NCBI GenBank assembly: GCA_965655795.1
Contig: CBFHHY010000004.1
Span: forward strand, 62,001-126,000
DNA from: TMED14 sp002167805
GTDB lineage: Bacteria; Bacteroidota; Bacteroidia; Flavobacteriales; Schleiferiaceae
DNA length: 64,000 nucleotides
Reading direction: 5' to 3'
Under the pieces are notes generated by a model. It saw only the letters and a list, made by a program, of their open reading frames with translations, did not search any database and was not told the DNA's origin. Below are positions 1 to 9,063 of this stretch, piece after piece (position 1 is the first letter of the stretch; each line of letters starts with the position of its first letter). The position numbers were made by a program, and so were the translations under genes.

Positions 1-1
1 G

Positions 2-145
2 GATCCTCTGAAAGAACCTCTGAAACGAACGGAACCTTTACCAAGAGAATTATGGAAAGATTTCGAGAAAACAATCGAACCAGTAAAATATAAACTAGAT
101 TCAATAGTTGAATTATCAATTTCAGAAGCCACTGGGATTAAATGA
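2..145 (+). CDS. C-terminal fragment of an unidentified protein
   Basis: An open frame enters from the left edge and ends with TGA at 143-145, giving 47 residues rich in Lys, Glu, Leu and Pro and ending EATGIK. It overlaps the 3' end of the convergent leuS by 8 bp, an arrangement common between real genes in compact genomes. No motif is recognisable, so no function is given. It could be a chance open frame, because 144 bp is short. The amino-acid composition (charged, no odd Cys or Trp runs) looks like real protein. The left flank of the contig would settle it. Confidence 0.4.
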   Translation, partial: DPLKEPLKRTEPLPRELWKDFEKTIEPVKYKLDSIVELSISEATGIK

Positions 146-2891
146 TTACTAGATTGACAATTCTCTTGGGTACAATGATTATTTTTTTTATTGATTTTCC
201 TTGAATATAGTTTTGAGTCTTTTCGTGATTTAATACCTCCTGTTCAATTTCTTTCGCTTTCATGTCAAACCTAACTTCTATGAAGAACCGTGTTTTCCCA
301 TTAAATTGTACGGGATATTTAATTAAATCTTCCTGCAAATATTCATTATTGCAAATCGGAAACGGTTCCCGAGAGATACTGGTTTCACCTCCTAATAATT
401 CCCATATTTCCTCAGCCAAATGGGGTGCAAATGGCGATAAAATAATGGTAAAAGCCTTTAAAGAATTTGTATGAATTTCCTTCAATCCTGTTAGATCGTT
501 TACGGCGATCATCATGGCTGAAATTGAAGTATTAAAAGATAAAGAGTCCATGTCTCGAGTTACTTTATCTATAAGTTTATGCACGATTTTCTTTTCTCCC
601 AAGGATTCAATATCCGACCTATCTTTCTCAAGTAACCTATATGATTTACGTAAAAATCCTGTGATCCCATTTATGCCTTTGGTATCCCAGGGTTTAGACT
701 GCGTAATTGGACCCAAAAACATTTCATAAAGTCTAAGGGCATCAGCTCCATAATCATCACATATTGAATCCGGACTGATTACATTATGTTTTGATTTGGA
801 CATTTTTTCTACTTCTCTCTCAACAGTCAAAATACCGTCATTAAGTTCAAACTCTGAATTTTTATATTCGGGGAGCCAGTTTTTAAATCCAGATATGTTT
901 AATTCATTTCGCTCATTGATTAATTTAATATCCACTGGAATACGCTGAGTTAAACGCCCTTTTATTGAATTTGAAGAGACATACGTTTGGCTATTATTCA
1001 AACGATGAACAAAAGCAGAGACCCCCTGAATCATGCCTTGATTTACCATTTTTTTGAATGGTTCTGAAAATGGAATGAGCTCAAGGTCAAACAAAAAATT
1101 AGACCAAAATCGAGAATACAACAAATGGCCTGTGCTATGTTCTGAACCGCCAACGTAAACGTCAACTTGATTCCAGTAATTAATTTTCTTTTGGTCGGCA
1201 AAAGTGGTTGAATTTTTTGGATCCATAAACCTTAAAAAATACCATGAGCTCGCAGCCCAGCCTGGCATAGTGGTTGTCTCTCTAATTAGATTTTTAGATA
1301 AATTCCAATCTTTTGCACGTGCTAAAGGAGGATCTCCGTCTTTTGTCGGTAAAAAGCTATCTACTTCAGGGAGTTTTAATGGCAATTCAGATAAGTCAAT
1401 AGTCTCCGGCACTCCATCTCGATATACAATAGGTATTGGCTCTCCCCAATACCTTTGTCTGCCAAAAACCGCATCTCTAAGACGATATTGAACATGAGGC
1501 CTACCCCAATTATTTTTTTTCATATTCTCAAGAGCCTCCGATATAGCGTCTTTCACCTCATAGCCATTTAAAAAATTGCTATTGATTATTTCCCCCTCTT
1601 TTCCTTCTAACGCCGATTTTTGCACATCTCCACCATCGACAACTTGAATTATGGGTAATTTAAAGTGCTTTGCAAACCTCCAATCTCGCCCATCATGACC
1701 AGGTACGGCCATTATCGCTCCTGAACCATACCCTAATAGTACATAGTCAGATGTCCAAATAGGTATTTTCTCCCCGGTTACTGGATGCTTTGCATAACTT
1801 CCTGTAAAAGCACCTGAAATATTTTTGACATTTGTTTGACGTTCCCGTTCACTTCTTTTTTTGGATGTTTTTTGATAAGATTCAATCTCTTTTTTTTGAG
1901 AAGGAATTGTAATCTCTTTTATAATTGAGTGCTCTGGAGCAACAACTAAAAAACTTACTCCAAAAATGGTATCAGGCCTTGTAGTGAATACTTCAATACT
2001 TTTATTAGATGAGTTGATTACATTGAATTTGACAAAGGCACCGTTACTTTTTCCGATCCAATTTTTTTGAGTTTCTTTCAAAGAGTCAGACCAATCTAAA
2101 TTTTCAAGACCGGATAGAAGTCTTTCTGCGAAGGCGCTTATCCTGAGACTCCATTGCATCATCATTCTCTGGCTTACGGGGTGTCCTCCTCGAACAGAAT
2201 ACCCTTCACTTACCTCATCATTGGCAAGTACAGTACCTAACTCAGGGCACCAATTAACCATACTTTTTGATCGGTATGCAAGTCGGAATTGTTGTAAAAA
2301 CTCTTCCCTTGAATTGGAATTCATTTCTGCCCATTCTTTTGATGAACAATTTTGATTTTTATGCCTAGCAGCATTGATATTGGCACTACCCTCTCGAGAT
2401 AAAGTATTGATTAATTTTTGGATAGGTTCAGCCTTATTTGTATCTAAATTGAAATATGAATTAAAGAGTTGAATAAATATCCATTGGGTCCATTTGTAAT
2501 ATTTTGGATCCGATGTTCGTATTTCTTGATCCCAATCAAAACTAAATCCAATTCGATCCAATTGCTGCCTATATCGCGATATATTTGACTCTGTGGTTAT
2601 TGAGGGGTGCTGGCCAGTTTGGATAGCGAACTGCTCAGCAGGAAGACCAAAAGAGTCATATCCCATAGGGTGCAAAACATTAAACCCTTTATGTCTTTTA
2701 TATCTTGCTAGGATATCGGATGCAATATAGCCAAGAGGATGCCCCACATGAAGCCCCGATCCGGATGGATAAGGGAACATATCAAGAACATAAAATTTTG
2801 GTAATTGAGATGGGTAGGACGTTTTAAAAGTATTTTTTTTACGCCAAAATTTTTGCCATTTTTCCTCTATTGAAGATGGGTCATATTCCAT
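138..2891 (-). CDS. leuS: Leucyl-tRNA synthetase
   Basis: Cytoplasmic class I aminoacyl-tRNA synthetase that charges tRNA-Leu. The 917-residue protein has the class I HIGH-type motif HVGH at residues 48-51 and KMSKS near 696-700. Between them lies the CP1 editing domain, with TTRPDTIFG near 302 and the editing aspartate region VPGHDGRDW near 393 (usually VPAHDxRD, so slightly diverged). It is longer than the roughly 860 residues of the E. coli enzyme. A hydrophilic insertion around residues 155-200, before the Cys-containing NWCPELGT segment, accounts for part of this and is usual in Bacteroidota. The gene stands alone on the minus strand and diverges from ftsX across 72 bp. A TAnnTTTG box lies 7 nt upstream of the ATG. 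Confidence 0.97.
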   Translation of the reverse strand: MEYDPSSIEEKWQKFWRKKNTFKTSYPSQLPKFYVLDMFPYPSGSGLHVGHPLGYIASDILARYKRHKGFNVLHPMGYDSFGLPAEQFAIQTGQHPSITTESNISRYRQQLDRIGFSFDWDQEIRTSDPKYYKWTQWIFIQLFNSYFNLDTNKAEPIQKLINTLSREGSANINAARHKNQNCSSKEWAEMNSNSREEFLQQFRLAYRSKSMVNWCPELGTVLANDEVSEGYSVRGGHPVSQRMMMQWSLRISAFAERLLSGLENLDWSDSLKETQKNWIGKSNGAFVKFNVINSSNKSIEVFTTRPDTIFGVSFLVVAPEHSIIKEITIPSQKKEIESYQKTSKKRSERERQTNVKNISGAFTGSYAKHPVTGEKIPIWTSDYVLLGYGSGAIMAVPGHDGRDWRFAKHFKLPIIQVVDGGDVQKSALEGKEGEIINSNFLNGYEVKDAISEALENMKKNNWGRPHVQYRLRDAVFGRQRYWGEPIPIVYRDGVPETIDLSELPLKLPEVDSFLPTKDGDPPLARAKDWNLSKNLIRETTTMPGWAASSWYFLRFMDPKNSTTFADQKKINYWNQVDVYVGGSEHSTGHLLYSRFWSNFLFDLELIPFSEPFKKMVNQGMIQGVSAFVHRLNNSQTYVSSNSIKGRLTQRIPVDIKLINERNELNISGFKNWLPEYKNSEFELNDGILTVEREVEKMSKSKHNVISPDSICDDYGADALRLYEMFLGPITQSKPWDTKGINGITGFLRKSYRLLEKDRSDIESLGEKKIVHKLIDKVTRDMDSLSFNTSISAMMIAVNDLTGLKEIHTNSLKAFTIILSPFAPHLAEEIWELLGGETSISREPFPICNNEYLQEDLIKYPVQFNGKTRFFIEVRFDMKAKEIEQEVLNHEKTQNYIQGKSIKKIIIVPKRIVNLVII

Positions 2892-2898
2892 AGTACGA

Positions 2899-2906
2899 CA
2901 AAAGTA
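2899..2906 (-). promoter_or_regulatory. Putative -7 box for leuS (TACTTTTG)
   Basis: On the minus strand this reads TACTTTTG, an exact match to the Bacteroidota -7 consensus TAnnTTTG. Only 7 nt separate it from the leuS ATG. A start of transcription 4-5 nt after the box would leave a leader of about 3 nt. No clear TTG -33 element is visible at the usual spacing. Confidence 0.45.
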
Positions 2907-2951
2907 GTGCCTTCCGATTTAGTTGGCATGCATAAATAGCTTTTAAGTAGT

Positions 2952-2959
2952 TAGATTTG
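2952..2959 (+). promoter_or_regulatory. Putative -7 box for the ftsX operon (TAGATTTG)
   Basis: Exact TAnnTTTG match ending 4 nt before the ftsX ATG at 2964. It would drive ftsX-DUF3098-uppP-truB. A TTG at 2923-2925 is farther upstream than the usual -33 spacing. If used, the transcript would begin at or within a base or two of the start codon. Confidence 0.45.
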
Positions 2960-2963
2960 CATT

Positions 2964-3848
2964 ATGGCAATTTCAAGTCCTGAAGAGCAATTCAACAAAC
3001 GCAGATTAAGATATTCTTATTTATCTGTTATTATCAGTATTGGTCTTGTTTTGTTCGTCATGGGGGCTATGGTCACACTGATTTATCAAGCTCGAACCCT
3101 TGCTGATGAGTTGAAAGAAAATTTTACATTCACTCTATTTCTTGAACCCAACACCTCTTTTGCAAAGCGCGAGGCTTTTTTGCAAAAATGGTCTATGGCT
3201 CCCGAGATAAGAAGAATAGATTTTATAAGCAAACAAGAAGCGGCTATTCAATTTCAATCAGAGCTAGGAGAGGATTTTGTTGATTTCCTTGGCATTAATC
3301 CATTGAGTGATGCTTTGGACTTAAAATTATATTCAAATTTTGTTTCTACTAAAGTTCTAAAGGAATTAGAAGTAAGATTAAGAAAAGAATCAATCGTCTC
3401 TGACATGGTTTATGACAGAGATTTAATTTCAGCCATAAATAAGAATATAAGTAGAATAACTATTGTAATGATTATTACATTTTTCGTTCTGCTTTTAGTT
3501 TCTATAGCATTAATTAACAGTTCAATACGTCTTTCAATTTATTCCAAGAGGTTTACCATAAAAACTATGCAACTAGTTGGAGCTACAAAAAGATTTATTC
3601 ATAAGCCTTTCTTGTTTCAAGGGATAAAACTGGGACTGACAGGAGGGGTTTTTGCTTCTGTTTTACTCGCATGTTTATTTCAACTGGCTAGACAAGCTTA
3701 TCCTGAGTTAAAGATCTCTTTTACATGGATTTTATGGCTAAAAGAAGCTCTAATGCTTTCTTTTTTAGGGTTATTAATTTCATCAATTTCCACTGCAATT
3801 GCGGTAAAAAAATACTTAGCATTAAAAACAAATCAACTATATCAATAA
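2964..3848 (+). CDS. ftsX: Cell-division ABC transporter permease FtsX
   Basis: FtsX-family permease, 294 residues. There is an N-terminal cytoplasmic tail, TM1 at about 20-42, a periplasmic domain of about 120 residues, and three further membrane helices at about 168-190, 225-247 and 256-280. This is the 4-TM layout of FtsX, which with the ATPase FtsE controls peptidoglycan hydrolases at the division site. The FtsE partner is not adjacent, which is common in Bacteroidota. It is first in a tight run (ftsX, DUF3098, uppP, truB) with gaps of 3-6 bp or overlaps. The following DUF3098 and uppP genes support an envelope or division role. Confidence 0.93.
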   Translation: MAISSPEEQFNKRRLRYSYLSVIISIGLVLFVMGAMVTLIYQARTLADELKENFTFTLFLEPNTSFAKREAFLQKWSMAPEIRRIDFISKQEAAIQFQSELGEDFVDFLGINPLSDALDLKLYSNFVSTKVLKELEVRLRKESIVSDMVYDRDLISAINKNISRITIVMIITFFVLLLVSIALINSSIRLSIYSKRFTIKTMQLVGATKRFIHKPFLFQGIKLGLTGGVFASVLLACLFQLARQAYPELKISFTWILWLKEALMLSFLGLLISSISTAIAVKKYLALKTNQLYQ

Positions 3849-3854
3849 ATCAAA

Positions 3855-4082
3855 ATGAAGGAAGAAAAATTTTTATTTCAACGAGAGAATTACATTCTCT
3901 TTGGTGTCGGGTTGGCATTTATTATTCTAGGATTCATCCTTATGACAGGTGGCGGTTCTGATGATCCACAGATATATAATGAAGAGTTATTTAATTCACG
4001 AAGGATTATCCTTTCTCCATTATTAATTGTTGTCGGTTTCGTAATTGAAGTTTTTGCTATTCTTAGACGTCCAAAATCATAG
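3855..4082 (+). CDS. DUF3098 small membrane protein
   Basis: A 75-residue protein with two hydrophobic helices (about 15-32 and 51-68), a short loop containing GGGSDDP, and a basic C-terminus. It matches the DUF3098 family of small Bacteroidota membrane proteins, which typically follow ftsX. It lies 6 bp after ftsX and 3 bp before uppP, so it is almost certainly co-transcribed with them. The molecular function of the family is unknown. The position suggests a link with cell division or undecaprenyl-phosphate recycling, which is inference only. Confidence 0.85.
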   Translation: MKEEKFLFQRENYILFGVGLAFIILGFILMTGGGSDDPQIYNEELFNSRRIILSPLLIVVGFVIEVFAILRRPKS

Positions 4083-4085
4083 GAA

Positions 4086-4877
4086 ATGACTTTTTTTGAG
4101 GCTTTGCTTCTGGGCATAGTTCAAGGTTTAACTGAATTTTTGCCTGTAAGTTCAAGTGGACATTTGGAAATTGCAAAAGCAATCATAGGTTCTGAACTTA
4201 CCCCTTCAACTAGCTTGATGTTTACAATAATTGTTCATCTAGCTACGGCTCTTGCAACCATAGTTATCTTTCAAAAAGATATTAAATCCATTTTTCTTAA
4301 TATTTTCAAAGGAGACAGAGCAGATCGTAAGTTTTCGTTTGCAATTTTAGTATCACTTTTCCCGGCTGCAATAATTGGTATTTTTTTTAATGATTTTATT
4401 GAAGTGTTATTTTCTGGAAATATTCTTCTTGTCGGATTGATGTTAATCGTAACAGGTATTTTGTTAATTCTCACAGATCAAGCAAAAGATCAGAATGTTG
4501 AACTGAATTATTTTATGGCTTTAATAATTGGTTTATCCCAAGCAATCGCAATACTTCCCGGTATTTCACGTTCAGGTGCCACAATATCAACATCTGTTTT
4601 ATTGGGCATGGATAGAGAAAAGGCGGCTAGATTCAGTTTTTTAATGGTAATCCCTTTAATTTTAGGTAAGGTAATTTTAGACCTCAAGGACATTTCAAGT
4701 TTTACAGATTCCAATCAAATTTATATTCTGGCAACAGGATTTATTTCAGCCTTCTTTACGGGATTATGGGCATGTAAATTGATGATTCGACTGGTAAAGA
4801 GGGCAAGGTTAAAAGGTTTTGCTATTTATTGCGGCAGCATTGGAATTTTTGTATTGATATGGACTCAGATTTTCTAA
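4086..4877 (+). CDS. uppP: Undecaprenyl-diphosphatase (BacA/UppP)
   Basis: Integral membrane phosphatase that converts undecaprenyl diphosphate to the monophosphate lipid carrier for peptidoglycan and O-antigen synthesis. The 263 residues match the family length. The conserved LPVSSSGHL motif is at 19-27, just after the Glu-containing GLTEF segment, and PGISRSGAT is near 158-166. About eight hydrophobic helices are evident. It follows DUF3098 by 3 bp, and its 3' end overlaps the chosen truB start by 19 bp. Confidence 0.97.
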   Translation: MTFFEALLLGIVQGLTEFLPVSSSGHLEIAKAIIGSELTPSTSLMFTIIVHLATALATIVIFQKDIKSIFLNIFKGDRADRKFSFAILVSLFPAAIIGIFFNDFIEVLFSGNILLVGLMLIVTGILLILTDQAKDQNVELNYFMALIIGLSQAIAILPGISRSGATISTSVLLGMDREKAARFSFLMVIPLILGKVILDLKDISSFTDSNQIYILATGFISAFFTGLWACKLMIRLVKRARLKGFAIYCGSIGIFVLIWTQIF

Positions 4878-5575
4878 TCCCAAAAGATGTTGAATCAATA
4901 TCTTCTGGTTGGGTATTTTCTGTTGACAAACCCATGGGGTGGACTAGTTTTGATGTCGTTGCAAAACTTAGAAATACAATAAAAAATAGATATGGTGTTA
5001 GGATCAAATTAGGTCATGCTGGAACTTTAGACCCTTTAGCAACTGGAGTGCTTGTAATTTGTGCAGGTAAGGCAACTAAGAAAATTGAGAGTTTTGTTGA
5101 GGCACATAAAAAGTATCATGCTCAAATAACCCTTGGCGCAAAATCAAAAACATATGATTCCGAATCCGAAATAATTCCAACTAATATAACTCCTCCTCAA
5201 TTTTCAACTAAAATTGAGAAAGAAATTAAGTCAAAATTTACGGGTCTGATAAGTCAAAAGCCACCCATTTATAGTGCGATAAGAGTAAACGGTGAAAGAG
5301 CTTACAAGCATGCGAGAAAAGGCAATGAAATTGATATGCCATTAAGGCAAGTCAATATTCATGAATTGATTTTTTTGAAAACTGAGGAGGAAAAGTGGGA
5401 AATTGAAATTACCTGTTCAAAAGGAACATACATTAGATCTTTAGCAAATGATATTGGAGAATTTCTTGGATGTGGAGGGTACTTGAGTTCTCTGATTCGA
5501 ACAGAAGTGGGTTCTCACACGCTTAAAAACTCTATCGCGCTGAGTGAGTGCTTAAAGACTTTTGCGACAATTTAA
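4859..5575 (+). CDS. truB: tRNA pseudouridine(55) synthase
   Basis: Makes pseudouridine 55 in the T-loop of tRNAs. The catalytic motif GTLDPLATG is at residues 55-63, with Asp58 as the nucleophile, preceded by KLGHAG. The family segment VDKPMGWTS is at about residues 22-30. The start chosen is the ATG at 4859 (238 residues, MDSDFLIPKD). An in-frame ATG at 4829 would add ten residues unlike the family and enlarge the overlap with uppP from 19 to 49 bp. It is the last gene of the ftsX operon. A separate promoter box follows before queA. Confidence 0.96.
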   Translation: MDSDFLIPKDVESISSGWVFSVDKPMGWTSFDVVAKLRNTIKNRYGVRIKLGHAGTLDPLATGVLVICAGKATKKIESFVEAHKKYHAQITLGAKSKTYDSESEIIPTNITPPQFSTKIEKEIKSKFTGLISQKPPIYSAIRVNGERAYKHARKGNEIDMPLRQVNIHELIFLKTEEEKWEIEITCSKGTYIRSLANDIGEFLGCGGYLSSLIRTEVGSHTLKNSIALSECLKTFATI

Positions 5576-5627
5576 AAAAATTATTTTTTTTCAGAGAAAA
5601 TACTTGACAACGCTATCTTCAAAAGGG

Positions 5628-5635
5628 TATATTTG
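5628..5635 (+). promoter_or_regulatory. Putative -7 box for queA (TATATTTG) with TTGAC upstream
   Basis: Exact TAnnTTTG match with a TTG -33-like element at 5604-5606, 21 bp upstream, which is good Bacteroidota spacing. It ends 6 nt before the ATG at 5642. Transcription would begin at about 5640, so the in-frame TTG at 5633, which lies inside the box, cannot be the start codon. Confidence 0.55.
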
Positions 5636-5641
5636 CCGGCT

Positions 5642-6700
5642 ATGGCAAAAATGAAACTTTCGCACTTTGCGTACAAACTCCCAGAAAATCAGATTGCTCA
5701 ATACCCAACAGATTATCGCGATGACTCAAGATTGATGATTGTTCATCGTGAGTCTGGAAAAATTGAGCACAAGGAATTTAAGAATTTAGTAGATTATTTT
5801 GACCCTGGTGACCTTATGGTCATGAATAATACCAAAGTTTTCCCGGCAAGAATGTGGGGTAACAAGGAAAAAACAGGAGCTCTAATTGAAGTATTTTTAC
5901 TAAGGGAGTTAAATGCAGAGAGCCGACTTTGGGATGTTCTAGTTGACCCCGCAAGAAAAATTAGAATTGGGAATAAACTTTATTTTGGGGATGACGATTC
6001 ACTGGTTGCGGAGGTAATAGATAACACAACTTCAAGAGGAAGAACATTACGTTTTTTGTTTGATGGCTCATATGAAGAATTTCGAAATAAGCTTAAGGAA
6101 ATGGGCGAAACTCCATTACCGAATTACATCAAGAGGCCTTTAGAGCCAGAAGACTCCGAACGTTATCAGAGTATTTTTGCTAAAGTTGAAGGTGCAGTTG
6201 CCGCTCCTGTCGCTTCCTTACATTATTCCAAACACTTACTAAAGAGGATGGAGATTAAAGGAGTAGAAACGGCTGAGATAACAATGCACGTCGGCCTAGG
6301 AACTTTCAGATTGGTGGAGGTTGAAGATCTCTCCAAGCACAAAATGGAATCAGAACAGTTTTGGCTTTATCCAGAAACGGCCAAGGCAATAAATGCTGCA
6401 AAAGCACGCAAGAACCGTGTATGTGCTGTTGGGACCTCAGTCATTCGCTCAATGGAAAGTTCCATGATTACCGATAATCGGGTTAAGCCGACAGAGGCAT
6501 GGACAAGTAAATTCTTGTTCCCCCCCTACAAGTTCTCCATCGCAGATTCATTGATAACCAATTTCCATGGACCTCAAAGCACTATGTTAATGCTTACTAG
6601 CGCATTTTTGGGTCATGAATTAACGATGGAAGTATATAAGACTGCTGTCAAAGAGAAATACCGTTTTCTGTGCTACGGTGACTCTCTGCTAATGATCTAA
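5642..6700 (+). CDS. queA: S-adenosylmethionine:tRNA ribosyltransferase-isomerase
   Basis: Transfers and isomerises the ribosyl group of SAM to preQ1-tRNA, giving epoxyqueuosine. QueA hallmarks are visible: MKLSHFAYKLPENQIAQYP at the start, DLMVMNNTKVFPAR, the GETPLPNYIKRP region, the TAEITMHVGLGTFRLV segment and a C-terminal YGDSLLMI. The family N-terminus normally begins at the MKLSxF Met (5651). The ATG at 5642 adds only three residues. A TTG three codons farther upstream lies within the promoter box and is rejected. The stop overlaps the stop of the convergent gene by 4 bp. queG, which completes queuosine, is at 30.2 kb. Confidence 0.96.
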   Translation: MAKMKLSHFAYKLPENQIAQYPTDYRDDSRLMIVHRESGKIEHKEFKNLVDYFDPGDLMVMNNTKVFPARMWGNKEKTGALIEVFLLRELNAESRLWDVLVDPARKIRIGNKLYFGDDDSLVAEVIDNTTSRGRTLRFLFDGSYEEFRNKLKEMGETPLPNYIKRPLEPEDSERYQSIFAKVEGAVAAPVASLHYSKHLLKRMEIKGVETAEITMHVGLGTFRLVEVEDLSKHKMESEQFWLYPETAKAINAAKARKNRVCAVGTSVIRSMESSMITDNRVKPTEAWTSKFLFPPYKFSIADSLITNFHGPQSTMLMLTSAFLGHELTMEVYKTAVKEKYRFLCYGDSLLMI

Positions 6701-7452
6701 AATAGATACCCTAATTTAAATCCCAACAAAACGCCTAGAGTAGGATATTGATTTTGGGTTATGTCAACGATAGTCACTAGGTCGCCTGTATTTGGATCAA
6801 TGGATTGTATTAGTGAAAGTCTATCCCATGTGATATGCCTTTGAGATAATCCAGCATAAAAATCCATTAAAAGATTTTCAGAAGAACGAATTTGGAGTCC
6901 CAGGATTAGCCCAATATCGATAAAAAGTTTTGTTGCTTTCTGAGAAAAACTTGGATTATCTAAAATTTTCGAATAGGGTCTGTTTTTATAATCAATTGCT
7001 ATGTAAAACCCATCATCCATTGCACCCGCATCGGGGAAAACTTTTATCATCGCATTATGACTAAGGTTTAGACCATTTCTCAGCACGTTGGTAGGGTCTG
7101 CGTAGAAATCGTCAGTTATGTACAAAAGCTGGTCCATGTGATTGTTTGTGGTAACCCCGAGGCCCCCTTCAAGAGTTATATAGGGATTTAACTTGTACTC
7201 ATAGCTTACTGGAAATTCACCTATGAAAAAGGGTAAAAAATTATATTTCAGACAATGACTATACTTATTTGATACCTTAGCTCTTGATCTTGAGGTTTTG
7301 TCGTTTGCAGATTTGTATGACCCAATGCGCGAACCTCCATAATAAATTCCGTTTTCGACATTTCTTTTCTTAATAATAACTTCTTGGCTAAATGCATCTT
7401 TTGCAATAAAACCTATCAGGAGAAAAAGAAAAAGGTTAATTTGTCGTCTCAT
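6697..7452 (-). CDS. Unrecognised outer-membrane beta-barrel-like protein
   Basis: A 251-residue protein with a clear signal peptide (hydrophobic core then DAFSQ, cleavage probably near residue 22). The remainder has alternating hydrophobic and aromatic stretches, for example YKLNPYITLEGGLGV and LGVLLGFKLGYLF. It ends in an aromatic Phe, as outer-membrane barrels often do. I do not recognise a named family; the LEGGLGV segment resembles outer-membrane beta-barrel domains of Bacteroidota. It is convergent with queA and divergent from the secreted protein at 7504. No good TAnnTTTG box is seen near its ATG. Confidence 0.7.
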   Translation of the reverse strand: MRRQINLFLFLLIGFIAKDAFSQEVIIKKRNVENGIYYGGSRIGSYKSANDKTSRSRAKVSNKYSHCLKYNFLPFFIGEFPVSYEYKLNPYITLEGGLGVTTNNHMDQLLYITDDFYADPTNVLRNGLNLSHNAMIKVFPDAGAMDDGFYIAIDYKNRPYSKILDNPSFSQKATKLFIDIGLILGLQIRSSENLLMDFYAGLSQRHITWDRLSLIQSIDPNTGDLVTIVDITQNQYPTLGVLLGFKLGYLF

Positions 7453-7503
7453 ACTTTAAAATTGTTTCTTTGTAGTGACTAAAATCGTACCAAAATCATT
7501 TAA

Positions 7504-9063
7504 ATGTTTCGAATTTTTTTAAAAATATTCTTTTTTCTTTTTCTCCCGGAAGTTCTTCTTGCACAGTTAAACCCATATGACTTGAAATGGGGTACCAATT
7601 ATAGATATCGAGATGTCTTTACTACGAAAGTTATAGATCTCGATTCAAATTTTTTTTACACACAGGGAGTAAGATCAGGATTATTTACCTCAAATAAATG
7701 GTATTTAGCGAAATATGATAGAAGAGAATCTAAACAAATTTGGCAGGTTGAAATGGATAGGATTTTATTTAAAGGCTTGCCGACAAATTTAGTTTCAGTT
7801 AATATTGTAGATGGCGAGTTTTATTTGTTTTTGGAGTCTTTTAACAGACGTGATGATAAAAAATATCTTCTTTTACAGATTCTCGACCAAAAAGGAGATC
7901 CAAAAGATTTAAAGGTTATTGAAAGTTTGGATTCCAAGAGAAGAAATCATGGGAATTTTGAAATAAAATTTTCTCAAAATCGAAATAATTTCATGATTTT
8001 TTCGAGCCCAAGATTTAGTCTGAGAGAACCAGAAAAATTTGCGATATCAATATATGATCGGGATCTAAATTTGAATTGGTCCAAGGATATTCAACTTGAT
8101 GTGCTAGACAGGTATTTTCGAATTCAGGACATCGATTTAACGAACAAAGGTGAAGTGTACCTTATTGGGCAAAAAACCATGACAAGTAGGGCTCAAAATA
8201 ATTTTTGGTCTCGCCCGTACTCTGATTTTTTGATTTATAAAATCATTGGAGAAAATGATAATCTTCTTGAAATCGATTTGAACCTGAACACTATTTTTAT
8301 CACAAATCTGGGTTTAGAACTAGATTTCTCAGATAATATTGCTGCGATTGGTGGTTTTTACTCGGAACGCGAGTATAGAAATTCATCAATTAAAGGGATG
8401 TTTTATTTAACGATTGACCAGTCTGCAAATAATAAGATTTCCTCAGAAATTGTCCCTTTTAAGAAAGATTTCATAGATGGATTTAGATTTTTGGCGAGAT
8501 CTAGGCGTGGAAATGAAATTAGAGAGGATTTTGTTTTTAGACATTTTTTACACCGAGAAGATGGAGGGGCATACATTATAGCTGAGGATTATGAAATGGA
8601 AATACGAACAGTGCAATCGAGAAATACCACCATTACAAACTATTATTATTACTACAACGATATTATAGCTGTCGGGATCTCACCATTGGGTAAGATTGAA
8701 TGGTCTGGACATATTCCTAAGCGACAATTTTCGAAAAATGATGGTGGATTTGCAAGTAGCTATCTTCCTTTGGTTGATGGTCAGCAATTACACATACTTT
8801 TTAATGACCACTCCTCAAATTCTAAGAGGTTCGGGGATCGCAGACCTTTGTCTACTCGAAATTTTAGATCATCAAATTTAGTTTGCGTATCAATAAATGA
8901 GAATTCAGAAATGCACTATAATGTTCTATTCAATAATCGGAAAGAACGTGTTTTAACATTACCTAAGAAAAGTGCAAGTAATGTAAAGTTGCAAAGAGAT
9001 GCGGTATTGTTTTCAAGTCTAAATTCCCGAATTAAATTTGGAAGCTTTTTACATCAGAAATAA
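7504..9063 (+). CDS. Unrecognised secreted protein, possibly beta-propeller
   Basis: 519 residues with a signal peptide (FLKIFFFLFLPEVLLAQ, cleavage before LNPYDLKW). The rest has repeated short beta-strand patterns with internal similarity of the type 'KWYLAKYDRRESKQIWQ' and 'ISIYDRDLNLNWSKDI', i.e. a description of a value followed by a Trp-containing strand. This is suggestive of a propeller-like fold, but no family can be named. It ends on the first base of the rlmN start codon (1-bp overlap), so the two may be co-transcribed. Several charged Arg/Asn-rich segments make it unlike an enzyme I know. Confidence 0.72.
   Translation: MFRIFLKIFFFLFLPEVLLAQLNPYDLKWGTNYRYRDVFTTKVIDLDSNFFYTQGVRSGLFTSNKWYLAKYDRRESKQIWQVEMDRILFKGLPTNLVSVNIVDGEFYLFLESFNRRDDKKYLLLQILDQKGDPKDLKVIESLDSKRRNHGNFEIKFSQNRNNFMIFSSPRFSLREPEKFAISIYDRDLNLNWSKDIQLDVLDRYFRIQDIDLTNKGEVYLIGQKTMTSRAQNNFWSRPYSDFLIYKIIGENDNLLEIDLNLNTIFITNLGLELDFSDNIAAIGGFYSEREYRNSSIKGMFYLTIDQSANNKISSEIVPFKKDFIDGFRFLARSRRGNEIREDFVFRHFLHREDGGAYIIAEDYEMEIRTVQSRNTTITNYYYYYNDIIAVGISPLGKIEWSGHIPKRQFSKNDGGFASSYLPLVDGQQLHILFNDHSSNSKRFGDRRPLSTRNFRSSNLVCVSINENSEMHYNVLFNNRKERVLTLPKKSASNVKLQRDAVLFSSLNSRIKFGSFLHQK

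Noticed and set aside
1..6. GGATCC (BamHI site) exactly at the window start
   Set aside because: It may be a cloning boundary or chance. It carries no biological meaning here.
262..1491. Plus-strand open frames inside leuS
   Set aside because: They lie in the antisense strand of a full-length, motif-complete LeuRS and have no family features.
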